A DNA stretch of 64,000 bases from Herbiconiux sp. (GCF_004297105.1 NZ_SCVE01000018.1:375456-439455), one strand, 5' to 3'; positions 27,474 to 36,392 are shown, counted from the first letter of the stretch. Translations and numbers: made by a program. The notes: generated by a model from the sequence alone, not told the origin.

Positions 27474-28070
27474 CTACTTCGACGCGAACCGTGGCTCGCT
27501 GAACTGTTCGATGTCGGGGGCCGTGCCGGTCGCCCACAGCTCCAGGAACTGGTACACAATCGCACCCGTCGGGGGAAACAGGGCGAACTCTCCGACGCTG
27601 CACTGCATGCTGCCGTCGGCGAGTTCGTGGGAACCGACCTCCTCGAGCAGATGCAACCCGTCAATCGGGATTCGGTAAGCCTCGGCGACCTCGTCGGCGC
27701 TCGGAACAATCGCCGCCGTCCCCGTCTCGTGCAGCAACACGAACGCCGCGATGACTGTGCCGTTGCGCATCACGAAGTCGTCGAGCCGACCGATGGTCCG
27801 CCACCGCGCGTCGCCAATCTCCTCAGCGACCTCGCGGAGGACAGCCTGCTCGGGGGTCTCTCCCGCCTCGATCTTCCCCCCGGGCAAGGCGAATTGCCCT
27901 GAGTGGGCCCGCAGCGAGCTCGTTCGCAGTGTGAGCATAAAAGTGGGCTCGCCCACTTCAGCCTCGACAGAGCCCCACTCCACGGCAACCGCGACCGCCG
28001 CCCGGGGGCCACCGGCGGCGACCTTCGGAGCGTACCCGGAGATCCGATCGATTGAGGCGGAGAGACTCAA
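27474..28070 (-). CDS. NUDIX hydrolase, CoA pyrophosphatase-like
   Basis: The 198-residue protein contains a complete NUDIX box: GGKIEAGETPEQAVL followed by REVAEEIG. Just before it stands LRAHSGQFALPGG, which resembles the extra motif of CoA/acyl-CoA diphosphatases (NUDT7/8, UPF0035). Cleaving CoA derivatives would fit its place in an acyl-CoA operon as a housekeeping function. The start ATG overlaps the upstream SDR stop by 4 bp. Specificity is inference. Confidence 0.86.
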   Translation of the reverse strand: MSLSASIDRISGYAPKVAAGGPRAAVAVAVEWGSVEAEVGEPTFMLTLRTSSLRAHSGQFALPGGKIEAGETPEQAVLREVAEEIGDARWRTIGRLDDFVMRNGTVIAAFVLLHETGTAAIVPSADEVAEAYRIPIDGLHLLEEVGSHELADGSMQCSVGEFALFPPTGAIVYQFLELWATGTAPDIEQFSEPRFASK

Positions 28071-28795
28071 TGCTTCGCACCTCCGTCGATCGCGAGGACG
28101 TGGCCGTTGACATAACTGCTTCGGTCAGAGATCAGGAAGTCGATCACTTCTGCCACCTCCTCGGGCTGGCCGAAGCGACCGAGCGGGATCGTCGCCAGCC
28201 ATTCGGCCTTAACGTTCTCGGGGACCTCCCCCAGGATCTGGGTTTCGATCGTGCCCGGGGCCACGGCGTTGCAGCGAATCCCCCGGCGACCCTGCTCGAG
28301 AGCGATCGAACGAGTGAGGCCCACGATGCCGGCCTTCGCCGCCGCGTAGTTTGTCTGCCCGAAGTTGCCGTCCTTCGAATCGGAGGACAGGTTGACGATC
28401 GCACCTCCCTCGGCCATCAACGGAATGATGTATTTCGCGCCGAGCCAGGCCCCCTTGAGGTTCACGTCGATGACGAAGTCCCACTGCTCCTCGGTCATCT
28501 TGAGCATGGTCTTGTCGCGCACGAGACCCGCATTGTTGACGAGGCCCGTGACGGTGCCAGGGAGTTCAGCGAGCTTGGCTGCGATACCCTCCCACCCATC
28601 GCGACTTGAGACGTCGAGCGCCATCGTCGTCGCCTGCCCGCCGGCCTCGACGATCGCGGCCGCGGTTTCTGCGGCACCGTGAGTGTTAACGTCGGCGCAG
28701 ATAATATGCAGTCCGTCCGCGGCGAGCCGCTTCGCTGTCGCCCGTCCGATCCCGGAGCCGGCTCCTGTCACCACGCAGTAGTGGATATCGCTCAT
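28067..28795 (-). CDS. Short-chain dehydrogenase/reductase
   Basis: The 242-residue SDR has the cofactor motif VTGAGSGIGRATA near the N-terminus, LVNNAGLV, the catalytic Ser in NLSSDSKDG, YAAAKAG as the YxxxK catalytic pair, and a C-terminal YVNGHVLAIDGG. Asp in ICADVN after the second strand suggests NAD preference. In this operon it most likely oxidises a 3-hydroxyacyl-CoA formed by the MaoC hydratase. It overlaps the NUDIX and MaoC genes by 4 bp on each side, so all three are tightly coupled. Confidence 0.9.
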   Translation of the reverse strand: MSDIHYCVVTGAGSGIGRATAKRLAADGLHIICADVNTHGAAETAAAIVEAGGQATTMALDVSSRDGWEGIAAKLAELPGTVTGLVNNAGLVRDKTMLKMTEEQWDFVIDVNLKGAWLGAKYIIPLMAEGGAIVNLSSDSKDGNFGQTNYAAAKAGIVGLTRSIALEQGRRGIRCNAVAPGTIETQILGEVPENVKAEWLATIPLGRFGQPEEVAEVIDFLISDRSSYVNGHVLAIDGGAKH

Positions 28796-29247
28796 GCGTT
28801 CTCTCCTGTCTCAGTTCGCCGCGCGACCAGGTAGGTGTCGAGGCCACGCTGTAGCACGACTCCGTCCTGATTGAACAGCTCGGTCTCGATAGCCACAATC
28901 CCCCGGGTGGGATTGCTCGATGACGGGCGCGTCTCCATCACCGTCGATACCGCGTGGACGGTGTCCCCCGGATATGCGGGACCGACGAAGTCGCGTGACA
29001 CCGCGAGGTAGGCGAGGATCTTGAGGTCGTCGAGACCAGGAGACGATAGACCCGAGGTGATCGCCGTCATCAGCAGACCGTGCGCGATCACCGAGCCGAA
29101 TCCGGTGTTCGCTCTCACCCATGCCTCGTCGACGTGCAGCGGGTTGTGGTCGCCCGAGAGCTTCGCGAACTTCACGATGTCGTCGTTCGTGACGGTGCGC
29201 TCGACCGTTTCGAAGCGGTGTCCCAGCTCGAGGTCGTCGAAGTACAT
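28792..29247 (-). CDS. MaoC-like enoyl-CoA hydratase
   Basis: The 151-residue hotdog-fold protein has the hydratase-2 motif FAKLSGDHNPLHVDEAW, with Asp and His as the catalytic pair, then GSVIAHGLL. It adds water to (or removes it from) a 2-enoyl-CoA/3-hydroxyacyl-CoA. The length is typical of single-domain MaoC proteins. It lies between the DUF35 and SDR genes and overlaps the SDR start by 4 bp. In steroid side-chain and related pathways a MaoC hydratase delivers its product to a DUF35/thiolase-like retro-aldolase, the same gene set as here. Confidence 0.9.
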   Translation of the reverse strand: MYFDDLELGHRFETVERTVTNDDIVKFAKLSGDHNPLHVDEAWVRANTGFGSVIAHGLLMTAITSGLSSPGLDDLKILAYLAVSRDFVGPAYPGDTVHAVSTVMETRPSSSNPTRGIVAIETELFNQDGVVLQRGLDTYLVARRTETGENA

Positions 29248-29249
29248 CG

Positions 29250-29690
29250 CTATGCTCCCTCGACCGCGGCGCCCGAACGGGCGGGCCGGAACACCGGGAA
29301 GATCGTCTCGCCTCCCAGGGAGCGGAAGTCGACCTCGACGGGCATGTCACAGCGCACCTCGTCGGGATCGATGTCGACAATGCGGGTCGTCATGTGCGGT
29401 CCCTCCTCGAGCTTCACGATCGCGAACACGTACGGGCAGTCTTCGCGGAACTCGGGATTCGCGTTGAAGTTGACCACGCTGAACGTGTAAATAGTGCCTC
29501 TTCCCGAGGCCTCGACCCACTCGGGCCGCTCGGCGAGCGTACCGGGCGTCAGCCAGCGGGGGTAGAAGAACACCTCGCCGCTCGAGGGCGAGCGCTGAAT
29601 CAACAGCTTGCGTTCGGCTGCGGCATCCCACCACTCCTTCGAGTAGTCGTCCATCAGCGGCTCGAGCCGGATCTTCTCAGCAGTCATCAT
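29250..29690 (-). CDS. OB-fold DUF35 acyl-CoA-associated protein lacking zinc cysteines
   Basis: The 146-residue protein has the DUF35 plan: an N-terminal rubredoxin-like knuckle followed by an OB-fold (TIYTFSVVNFNANPEF, YVFAIVKLEEGPHMTTRIV). The usual Cys-x2-Cys pair of pairs is absent: the segment reads LLIQRSPSSGEVFFYPRW, so zinc is probably not bound. DUF35 proteins pair with thiolase-like enzymes and often shape their active site. The thiolase-like gene ends one base upstream of this ATG. The second DUF35 gene (53343-53717) keeps its cysteines. Confidence 0.86.
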   Translation of the reverse strand: MMTAEKIRLEPLMDDYSKEWWDAAAERKLLIQRSPSSGEVFFYPRWLTPGTLAERPEWVEASGRGTIYTFSVVNFNANPEFREDCPYVFAIVKLEEGPHMTTRIVDIDPDEVRCDMPVEVDFRSLGGETIFPVFRPARSGAAVEGA

Positions 29691-30851
29691 TCACACTCCC
29701 AGGATCAGCGTCGAATTGGTGGAGAGGTTCGCGCCCGTACCGTTGACGAGAGCGATCTTTGGGTTGTCGAGCTGCACACCCGGGCTGCGGCCCTGCAACT
29801 GGCGCACGGCCTCGATGGTCGCGAGCGTGCCGCGTCGCCCCGGGTGGTTCGAGCTCAGGCCGCCGCCATCGGTGTTGAAGGGCAGACTGCCGGTTGGCGC
29901 CAGGTTGCCATCCTCGATGAAGGCTCCCGCCTCGCCGGGACCGACGAACCCGAGATTTTCGAGCGCGAGCAGTACCGTCACGGTAAAAGAGTCGTAGAGC
30001 TGGGCGACGTCGACCTCGTCGTGCGTAATGCCGGCGCGCTCGAACGCGTCGCGAGCCGAGCGTTGCGCGGCTGTCTTCGTCATGTCGTGCATCTGATTCA
30101 TCTGGATCTGGCCGATGGCTTCGCCACCGCCGAGCACGTAGACGGGCTGTTTCGTGAATTGCGCAGCGCGCTTGGCGCTCGTAAGCACGATTGCTCCGCC
30201 CGAATCGCTGACGACGCAGCAGTCGAACTTGTGCAATGGCGACGAGAGCAACGCGCTGTTCAGCACGTCGTCGACCGTAATCGGGTCTCGGTACATCGCA
30301 TCAGGGTTACTTGCCGCATTTGCCCGGGCCTGCACCGAGATCTGTGCGAAGTGTTCGGGCTTGGTGCCGAACTCGTGCATGTGGCGCTGAGCGGCGAGCG
30401 CGTACGCCGTGATCGTGCTGAGGCCGTAGGGCACCTCCCACTGACCGGGGCCATCGTGGCCGGAGTTGTAGTCAGGCATTGGGAGCAGCGAAGAGCGACC
30501 GAGCGCGCCATAGCTGATGACGACCGTCTCGCATAGGCCCGCATTGATCGCCGCGACTGCGTGCGTAATCTGCGACAGGGTGGCTGGACCGCCAACGTCG
30601 GAGTTGTCCATCCACTTAGGGGTGATCCCGAGGTACTCAGCCAGCTCGGCGGTCGCAAACTGCCAGGCGGACTCGGTCGCGAGGCCGGCCGCTGTAGCGA
30701 AACCGTCGACCTCGTGCGGCTCGATGCCAGCATCCTTCAACGCACCGGCGACGACCTCGGCCTGGATGTAGAAGGGGTGCATACCCGGCGCGCGCCGACG
30801 CGGGGATTCGTAGACGCCGACGATGGCGACCGAACCGGAGGGGAAGGTCAT
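29691..30851 (-). CDS. Thiolase-superfamily enzyme (SCP2-like; possible retro-aldolase)
   Basis: The protein of 386 residues has the thiolase fold with AQLYDSFTVTVLLALENLGF and NTDGGGLSSNHPGRRG in the C-half. Where a thiolase carries its nucleophilic Cys it reads SDVGGPATLSQ, so classical thiolysis is doubtful. SCP2-like partners of DUF35 proteins, such as Ltp2, instead cleave 3-hydroxyacyl-CoA by retro-aldol reaction. The ATG after TAAGGAATCG is chosen; a GTG at 30884 overlapping the upstream stop would add 11 residues. It would split the chain after hydration by the MaoC protein. Confidence 0.9.
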   Translation of the reverse strand: MTFPSGSVAIVGVYESPRRRAPGMHPFYIQAEVVAGALKDAGIEPHEVDGFATAAGLATESAWQFATAELAEYLGITPKWMDNSDVGGPATLSQITHAVAAINAGLCETVVISYGALGRSSLLPMPDYNSGHDGPGQWEVPYGLSTITAYALAAQRHMHEFGTKPEHFAQISVQARANAASNPDAMYRDPITVDDVLNSALLSSPLHKFDCCVVSDSGGAIVLTSAKRAAQFTKQPVYVLGGGEAIGQIQMNQMHDMTKTAAQRSARDAFERAGITHDEVDVAQLYDSFTVTVLLALENLGFVGPGEAGAFIEDGNLAPTGSLPFNTDGGGLSSNHPGRRGTLATIEAVRQLQGRSPGVQLDNPKIALVNGTGANLSTNSTLILGV

Positions 30852-30880
30852 GTTCGATTCCTTACTACTTGTGGAGAGAC

Positions 30881-32659
30881 TCACTGGGCGGCCTCGGCCG
30901 GGTTCTGAAGCTTCTTGGACTTCCGGGGGAGCTGTCGGATGATGAGCACCAGCGTGACGATGACCACAGGCAGCATGAGCAGCACCGAGATCGCCGGCAC
31001 CGCGGGCGTCACGCCGCTCTTAATGAGCGAGAAGATCTGCACAGGCAGGGTCGGGTAGCTGCCAGTCTGAAAGTAGGACAGCACGGCCTCATCCCACGAA
31101 GTCACAAACGACAGCACGGCAGCCGCCATGAGCGCGGGCACGATGCTTGGCACGACTATGGTCCAGAAGGTGCGGATCCTGGAAATGCCCATCGACCACG
31201 CCGCTTCCTCGAGCGCGCGATCCTGGCGATTCAGGGCGTTGGTGATTACGAGCAAGGCGAGCGGATAGGAAATGATCACGTGCAGCGGGATGAGGCCGAT
31301 GGTGGAGCCAGTCATCCTCAGACCGTTCTGCACGTCGAAGTTGCCGATAGCGAGCAGGATCACGGGGATGACGAGCGGCGCGAAGGAAACCACCATGAGC
31401 AGAGACTTCACCCATGGGCGCCGTGTCTGCTGGATGACCCGGGCGACGCCCAGCGCCATGAGGGGCGAGAGTATCGCGACCGAGAGGCCGACAACGAAGC
31501 TCTTACTGATCGCGTCGGTCCAGGTGGGGCTCGTGAGGACCTCGCTGAACCAGTCCAGCGTGAACCCCTTCGGTGGGAACTGCACCTGAGAGGTGTCGCC
31601 AAAAGCCGTAGGAACCACCACCAGCAGCGGCAAGATCATGAAGGCCATGAGCGCGACAGTGAAGATCCAACTGACCGCCGTGGTTGCGTTCTTCGGGAGC
31701 GGTTCCGCCTGAGTCGAGCCCTTGCTGCCCGCTCCCGCGGACGGGATAAAGATCGAGGTGCCTGCGATCCGCATGGCGATCGCGTAGCCGATAAGGCTGA
31801 CCACCGCAAGCACGATGCCCGTGGCGCTCGCTGATCCCCACTGGTAGATGCCAATCTGCTGCTCGATGTAGACCGGGATGGTCATGTTTTTCGGCCCGCC
31901 GAGGATGGCTGGAGTGAGGAAGAAACCGAGGGCGAGCACGAAGACGAGCAGGCTCCCGCTGATCAGGCTCGGCATAATGAGCGGCATGATAATGCGGCGG
32001 AAGATCTGCATCCCGCTCGCCCCCATCGTCTTCGCGACGGTCACTAGGCTCTGGTCGATGCCGGTCATGCCCGCATAGAGAATGAGCAGCATGTAAGGCG
32101 AGAGGTAGGCAATCATGCCGATGACAACCGCGGGGGTGTTGAACAGTAGTTCTACTCCGTCGCCACCGAAGAACTTGATGATGCCGTTGATGATGCCGTT
32201 GCGACCGAGGATCGTCGTGTACGAGAACAGGCGGACCAGGATCGAGACCCAGAACGGGAGGAGCAACACGAGCAGCAGGACTCCGGCCGTGCGTGCCTTG
32301 AGCCGCGAGAGCAGGTAGGCCACGGGGAAGGTAAAGATCACCGTGCCGACGGTGGAATAGACGCCGAGCTTCAGCGTCCCCCAAGTGACGTTGCGAAGTA
32401 CGTCATCGGCGAAGATTGAGGCGTAGTGTTCGAAGGTGAAGCCGTCGGAGAAAGACGCCGTGCCCTCGGGCGTGAAACTGCGTAGCAGGATGCTCCCCAT
32501 GGGCCAAAGGACGGCCAGACCGATGATGACAATCAGCGGTAGCACGAGCAACCAGCGCGTGAACACAGCGCGCGAGGGCGGACGCTGCCGCTCCATGACA
32601 GGGATGCTACCTGTGACAGGAGCAGGGGCAATTCCGTCCCGCAGTTGTGATGTGCTCAT
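30881..32659 (-). CDS. Fused ABC permease with two transmembrane domains (PotB-PotC/AfuB type)
   Basis: The 592-residue membrane protein contains two BPD-type permease domains in one chain. Each has about six helices and an EAA-like loop contacting the ATPase: VAKTMGASGMQIFRRIIMPL in the first half and LEEAAWSMGISRIRTFWTIV in the second. Separate PotB and PotC subunits are more common; fusion is seen in iron- and organic-phosphate-type importers. It completes the importer with the ATPase at 23741 and the lipoprotein at 21330. Its start overlaps the CoA-ligase stop by 4 bp. Confidence 0.94.
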   Translation of the reverse strand: MSTSQLRDGIAPAPVTGSIPVMERQRPPSRAVFTRWLLVLPLIVIIGLAVLWPMGSILLRSFTPEGTASFSDGFTFEHYASIFADDVLRNVTWGTLKLGVYSTVGTVIFTFPVAYLLSRLKARTAGVLLLVLLLPFWVSILVRLFSYTTILGRNGIINGIIKFFGGDGVELLFNTPAVVIGMIAYLSPYMLLILYAGMTGIDQSLVTVAKTMGASGMQIFRRIIMPLIMPSLISGSLLVFVLALGFFLTPAILGGPKNMTIPVYIEQQIGIYQWGSASATGIVLAVVSLIGYAIAMRIAGTSIFIPSAGAGSKGSTQAEPLPKNATTAVSWIFTVALMAFMILPLLVVVPTAFGDTSQVQFPPKGFTLDWFSEVLTSPTWTDAISKSFVVGLSVAILSPLMALGVARVIQQTRRPWVKSLLMVVSFAPLVIPVILLAIGNFDVQNGLRMTGSTIGLIPLHVIISYPLALLVITNALNRQDRALEEAAWSMGISRIRTFWTIVVPSIVPALMAAAVLSFVTSWDEAVLSYFQTGSYPTLPVQIFSLIKSGVTPAVPAISVLLMLPVVIVTLVLIIRQLPRKSKKLQNPAEAAQ

Positions 32660-34230
32660 CGGCTTGTCCTTTCGATCACAAGCTCCAGCACTTGGTCCTT
32701 AAGGACCTTCTGTGAGGGATTGCGCGGCAGGGTTTCGAAAAACTCGACGCGGCGAGGCTTCTTAAATGACGCGATGTGATCACGAGAGAAGTCGATGAGC
32801 TCTTCGGCGGTGACGCGGGCACCGGGCTCTAGCACCACTGCTGCGCATACGATCTCGCCGAATTCGTCGTCAGGAAGGCCAACGACAGCGACGTCTGCGA
32901 CATCCGGCGACAGCCGCAGCGCGTTCTCGATCTCAGCCGGATAAATATTCTGACCTTTCGAGATAATCATGTCCTTGCTGCGACCCGCGAGATAGAGATA
33001 GCCCTCTTCATCGATGCGGCCAAGGTCACCCATGCGGCACCAGCCTTCGCGGAAAGTGCTCGCCGTGAGTTCGGGGGCCCGCCAGTAGCCCGAGCTCGTA
33101 CCGGGGCCGCGCGTCCAGATTTCTCCAGTTTCTCCAAGCGGCAACGGATTGCCTTCGAGGTCGCCGATGTAGAAGGTCTGTGTCGCGGCTGCCTGGCCGA
33201 CCGAGCCGGGGTGCTCGAGCATCTCCTCGTTCGAGATAACCGACATGAAACCGCTCTCGCTCGAGCCGAAGGCCTGAAGGAAGTGCACGTCGGGTAGCGT
33301 GCGCAGGAACTCTTCGATGAGTACCGGCGGCAGGTTCTCCCCGCCCGTGAGCACGAACTTCAGGGACTGCATACTCTTGGTTCGGAGCCGGTATGCGGCA
33401 AGAACCGCCTTGATCATCGAGGGATAGATGATGGTGTGCGTCACCTGCCAGCCGTCGATGTGGTCGATCATGCGGTCGGGCGTCCAACCGCGACTCGGCA
33501 GGATCGCGACGGTGGCCCCCATGACGAACGTGGGGAGGCTCTGCTCGTTGATTGCGGCCTGGTTGTACATGGGACCGGTGAGCATTGTCACGCTGCGCCG
33601 GTCGAAGTGCTCGAAGAGGTAAGCCTGCTGCATGGCGAAGGTCATGACATTGTCGTGGGTGAGCACGACGCCCTTCGGCGTGCCTGTGCTTCCGGAGGTG
33701 TAGAGGATCACCTGGATGTCGGTGTCGTGGCTCTCGGCGAGCAGACCGGTCGCGGTGGAGATCCTGTCATAATCCACGCCCGCCTGCTCGTCCTCGAGCT
33801 CGACAATGGAACAGCCGGGGAGGTCCGCGTCGACGACCGAGCCTCGCGCAACATCCGCGAGCTCGCGCGCTACGAAGACGGCCTTCGGCTCGCAGTCGGT
33901 AAAGACCTTGGTCACCTCGTTGGAGTGCAGGCGGAAGTTGATGGGCACGTAAGTGAGACCGGCGAGCGCGCACGCGAAATAGATGTCGAAGATCTCACCG
34001 CGGTTGTACATGAGACCGGCAACTCGATCCCCATCCTGCAGTCCCTGTTCGCGCAACCAGCGGGCGATGTTGAGCGCGCGCTCACGTAGCTGCCTATAGC
34101 TGCGCTCCCCGTGCTCCCACAGCACCGCCGTTCGATCCTGCGTTGCTAGATGGCTTGGGCTCTGTGCATCCCCGAGGATCCATTTCACGCTCATCGTCGT
34201 TCCACGCTGCGAAGCGGTGAGGCTTTCCAT
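32656..34230 (-). CDS. AMP-forming acyl-CoA synthetase
   Basis: The protein of 524 residues has the ANL signature YTSGSTGTPKGVVLTHDN, the LQAFGSSE adenylate motif, WTRGPG, YLYLAGRSKDMIISKGQNIY and the catalytic lysine region NPSQKVLKDQ near the C-terminus. It activates a carboxylic acid to its CoA thioester. AAAGGAG lies before the ATG giving MESLTASQRG, which excludes the 22-residue extension that would overlap the operator-like motif. As first gene of a ten-gene operon it defines the entry step: the imported acid is converted to acyl-CoA. Confidence 0.93.
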   Translation of the reverse strand: MESLTASQRGTTMSVKWILGDAQSPSHLATQDRTAVLWEHGERSYRQLRERALNIARWLREQGLQDGDRVAGLMYNRGEIFDIYFACALAGLTYVPINFRLHSNEVTKVFTDCEPKAVFVARELADVARGSVVDADLPGCSIVELEDEQAGVDYDRISTATGLLAESHDTDIQVILYTSGSTGTPKGVVLTHDNVMTFAMQQAYLFEHFDRRSVTMLTGPMYNQAAINEQSLPTFVMGATVAILPSRGWTPDRMIDHIDGWQVTHTIIYPSMIKAVLAAYRLRTKSMQSLKFVLTGGENLPPVLIEEFLRTLPDVHFLQAFGSSESGFMSVISNEEMLEHPGSVGQAAATQTFYIGDLEGNPLPLGETGEIWTRGPGTSSGYWRAPELTASTFREGWCRMGDLGRIDEEGYLYLAGRSKDMIISKGQNIYPAEIENALRLSPDVADVAVVGLPDDEFGEIVCAAVVLEPGARVTAEELIDFSRDHIASFKKPRRVEFFETLPRNPSQKVLKDQVLELVIERTSR

Positions 34231-34286
34231 CGACACTCCTTTATGTCCAGATACAGGCGAGCTCATGCACCCGTGCGCCATCATAT

Positions 34287-34307
34287 TATTTCGCACGTTT
34301 GTTATAA
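34287..34307. promoter_or_regulatory. 21-bp motif, candidate TetR operator (copy 2)
   Basis: Reverse-strand copy of the motif at 21186-21206 with 18 of 21 identical bases, located 57 bp upstream of the CoA-ligase start. The shared site links the large operon to the TetR gene. Confidence 0.62.
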
Positions 34308-35123
34308 GTCAAGTCCTCGACGCCGACAAGGGACGAGGCGCAAGAAGCGATCGACCGCCCCGCTGGGTCGAACTCGTATGTCGACTAGGCAGCATGCCGT
34401 GGATAGACTCGCGAAGAAAGACCCCTCCAGCAACCAAGTCTTAGCCAGGTGCGTTTCACTTGCGGCAATGGTGAAGGCCAGAATTAGACCCCGCTTCATA
34501 GGCAACCCATCAGCGATTTGACAACCCTGATAGAGGATAGAGCGGCTTAGGAGTCGCCCTGGCGACGGGCGGCGTAGCGCCCTTCATACTAGTGCGACCA
34601 TATTGCGCGCTGTTCATACAATCGCACGAATGCCTAGGGTTCTTGGGCAAGTTACCTTCGAACTAGCACCCCAACAGATCGATGAGGATGTGCATTCGAT
34701 ATGACACAACAGAGTGGTCCGACCACCAGATTCGTCAGCGGCGAAGTGTCGCTCTGGTCGCCAAGCCTGGAGAGCCTACTCCACAACGCACGCTGCCAGA
34801 TTTCGCCTGCCCGGATCTCAATACTCACTTGACAGCTTTAGGGAAATAGGGCCGTCAGTCACGTGAAGTTAGTCACGTCCGAATCTAGAGTCGCCACCGT
34901 AAAGCAGAGGTTCGCGACGCATGGCGTCTGATCGCGAGCGTGTTGTCCATCAGCGCCGACTGAGCTTGGAACGCTGCGAGGCAATCCCCACGCTCAGCTT
35001 GACCTCACGTGTTCGATGCTTCGACGCAGAAAGAGTAGGGAATTCGAAACCCGTCACCCATTTGCATGACAGTCAATTTCAGTCGCTCAGGAACTCATGC
35101 ATCCCGGAGCCAGGTAGCCATCG
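34308..35123. other. Gene-free, less GC-rich stretch
   Basis: About 800 bases with no frame resembling a known protein on either strand. The left edge must hold the promoter of the CoA-ligase operon. The remainder is lower in GC than its surroundings and includes several short direct and inverted repeats without clear pattern. It may be eroded DNA upstream of the AraC-type fragment. Confidence 0.5.
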
Positions 35124-35430
35124 ATGTGTGAACGGCACCTCACCGGCTACCAAGCGCTAATCGCACGCACCTACACAATTCGCCGCTCAATCAGTCCGGC
35201 GGCCTACGACTGTGTAAAACTGATGGCCGTTCGTTCCGGCAGCGCGACTCTTTGGAGCGAGTTCGGTGAGCGCTCTATCAGCGTGGGGGACATGGTGTTA
35301 CTCGGCTCAAATGTGCTGTGCGGACTATGTCCGGAACGGACTGTGACGGTGACAACGATTTACTTGGACACCGATTACGTATTGGATCAACTGCTATGGC
35401 AATACGTTGGCACCCTACGGGACCGACTAG
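35124..35430 (+). pseudogene. N-terminal cupin fragment of an AraC-type regulator, cut by IS481
   Basis: The frame reads YDCVKLMAVRSGSATLWSEF, GERSISVGDMVLLGSNVLCG and YLDTDYVLDQLLWQYVGTLR then DRL, typical of the N-terminal sensing domain of actinobacterial AraC-family regulators. It ends at the CTAG into which the IS481-family element is inserted; the extra residues up to the stop at 35463-35465 come from the element. No AraC C-terminal HTH is found beyond the element, where an IclR gene begins instead. Confidence 0.65.
35426..35430 (+). repeat. Left ACTAG flank of the IS481 element
   Basis: ACTAG next to the left end, repeated at 36490-36494. IS481-type elements favour CTAG targets. The next outer/inner base differs between the two sides (A at 35431, G at 36495), so this may be shared target preference rather than a true 6-bp duplication. 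Confidence 0.7.
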
Positions 35431-36392
35431 ATGTAATTCCTCGTGAGGTTGTGAACACGATCTGAGGGTGTCAGCCCTCCGATCCCGGTATGGGGTCGGT
35501 GATGATTGTAGTGATGGAGCCAGGCGGCGTAGGTTGCGGCCCTGGCCTCATCACTGCCGTAGACCTCGGCGTACGCCCATTCTTCGCAAAGGGTGCGGTT
35601 GAACCGTTCGACCTTGCCATTGGTCTGCGGACGATATGGGCGTGTACGACGATGCTTCACATCCGGCCCGATCGCGGCAGCGAACGCGTGTGAGCGGTAA
35701 CGGGCCCCGTTATCGGTCATCACCCCGGTTACGCTCACCCCGGCATCGGCGAAGAACGTTCGCGCTCGCTTCCAGAACCCTGCCGCGGTCTCTTTGCGTT
35801 CATCGCCGAGGATCTCGGAATAGGCCAGGCGTGAGTAGTCATCGACGGCGTGATGCAGATAGGCGTACCCGCGGCCCTGCTTCTTGTTGTTCTGATTCCC
35901 CAGCGTTCTGCCGAGCATGCGATGCCCGCCACCGTCAGGGATCCGGCTGAGCTTCTTGATGTCCACATGCACCAACTCGCCCGGGCGGGTCATCTCGTAA
36001 CGCGTGGGTCGGACCTTTCGGACCGGGAGGCCAGTCGCCTGATCAATGTGGTCCAGGCGCGGCATTCGGTAACGCTCGAGGACCCGGCTGACGGTCGAGC
36101 GCGGGATACCGAGGTGATAGCTGATCCGGTGCGGACCCCAACGGTGGTTGAACCGGAGCGAGATGATCCGGTGCTCGCGTCTTCTCGGGAGACGGTTCGG
36201 GGTGGTGTGTGGGCGTGAGGAGCGATCCGTTAGCGGGAGGCGGGCCCGATACCGGGCCGCCCATTTCTGGGCGGTCGCGGGTGAGACTTGGAAGCGTTCG
36301 GCTGCACGCCGGATCGGCCAGCCCTCCTCGACGATTACCACGGCGAGACGGCGGCGTCCTTCTGGGGTGAGGGGTGCGTTAGCGTGGGGCAT
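35427..36392 (-). CDS. IS481-family transposase
   Basis: The protein of 321 residues has an N-terminal HTH (GWPIRRAAERFQVSPATAQK), a second HTH_32-like segment (FNHRWGPHRISYHLGIPRST) and an rve core with Asp in HVDIKKL, Asp in MTDNGARY and Glu in GKVERFNRTL. GGAGG precedes the ATG giving MPHANAPLTPEG. The last sense codon is at the edge of the element, and the stop TAG is supplied by the CTAG target outside the inverted repeat. The frame is intact. Confidence 0.93.
   Translation of the reverse strand: MPHANAPLTPEGRRRLAVVIVEEGWPIRRAAERFQVSPATAQKWAARYRARLPLTDRSSRPHTTPNRLPRRREHRIISLRFNHRWGPHRISYHLGIPRSTVSRVLERYRMPRLDHIDQATGLPVRKVRPTRYEMTRPGELVHVDIKKLSRIPDGGGHRMLGRTLGNQNNKKQGRGYAYLHHAVDDYSRLAYSEILGDERKETAAGFWKRARTFFADAGVSVTGVMTDNGARYRSHAFAAAIGPDVKHRRTRPYRPQTNGKVERFNRTLCEEWAYAEVYGSDEARAATYAAWLHHYNHHRPHTGIGGLTPSDRVHNLTRNYI

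Noticed and set aside
34921..35160. Open frame of 79 codons before the AraC fragment
   Set aside because: No homology pattern, no Shine-Dalgarno and overlap with the better supported AraC-type frame.
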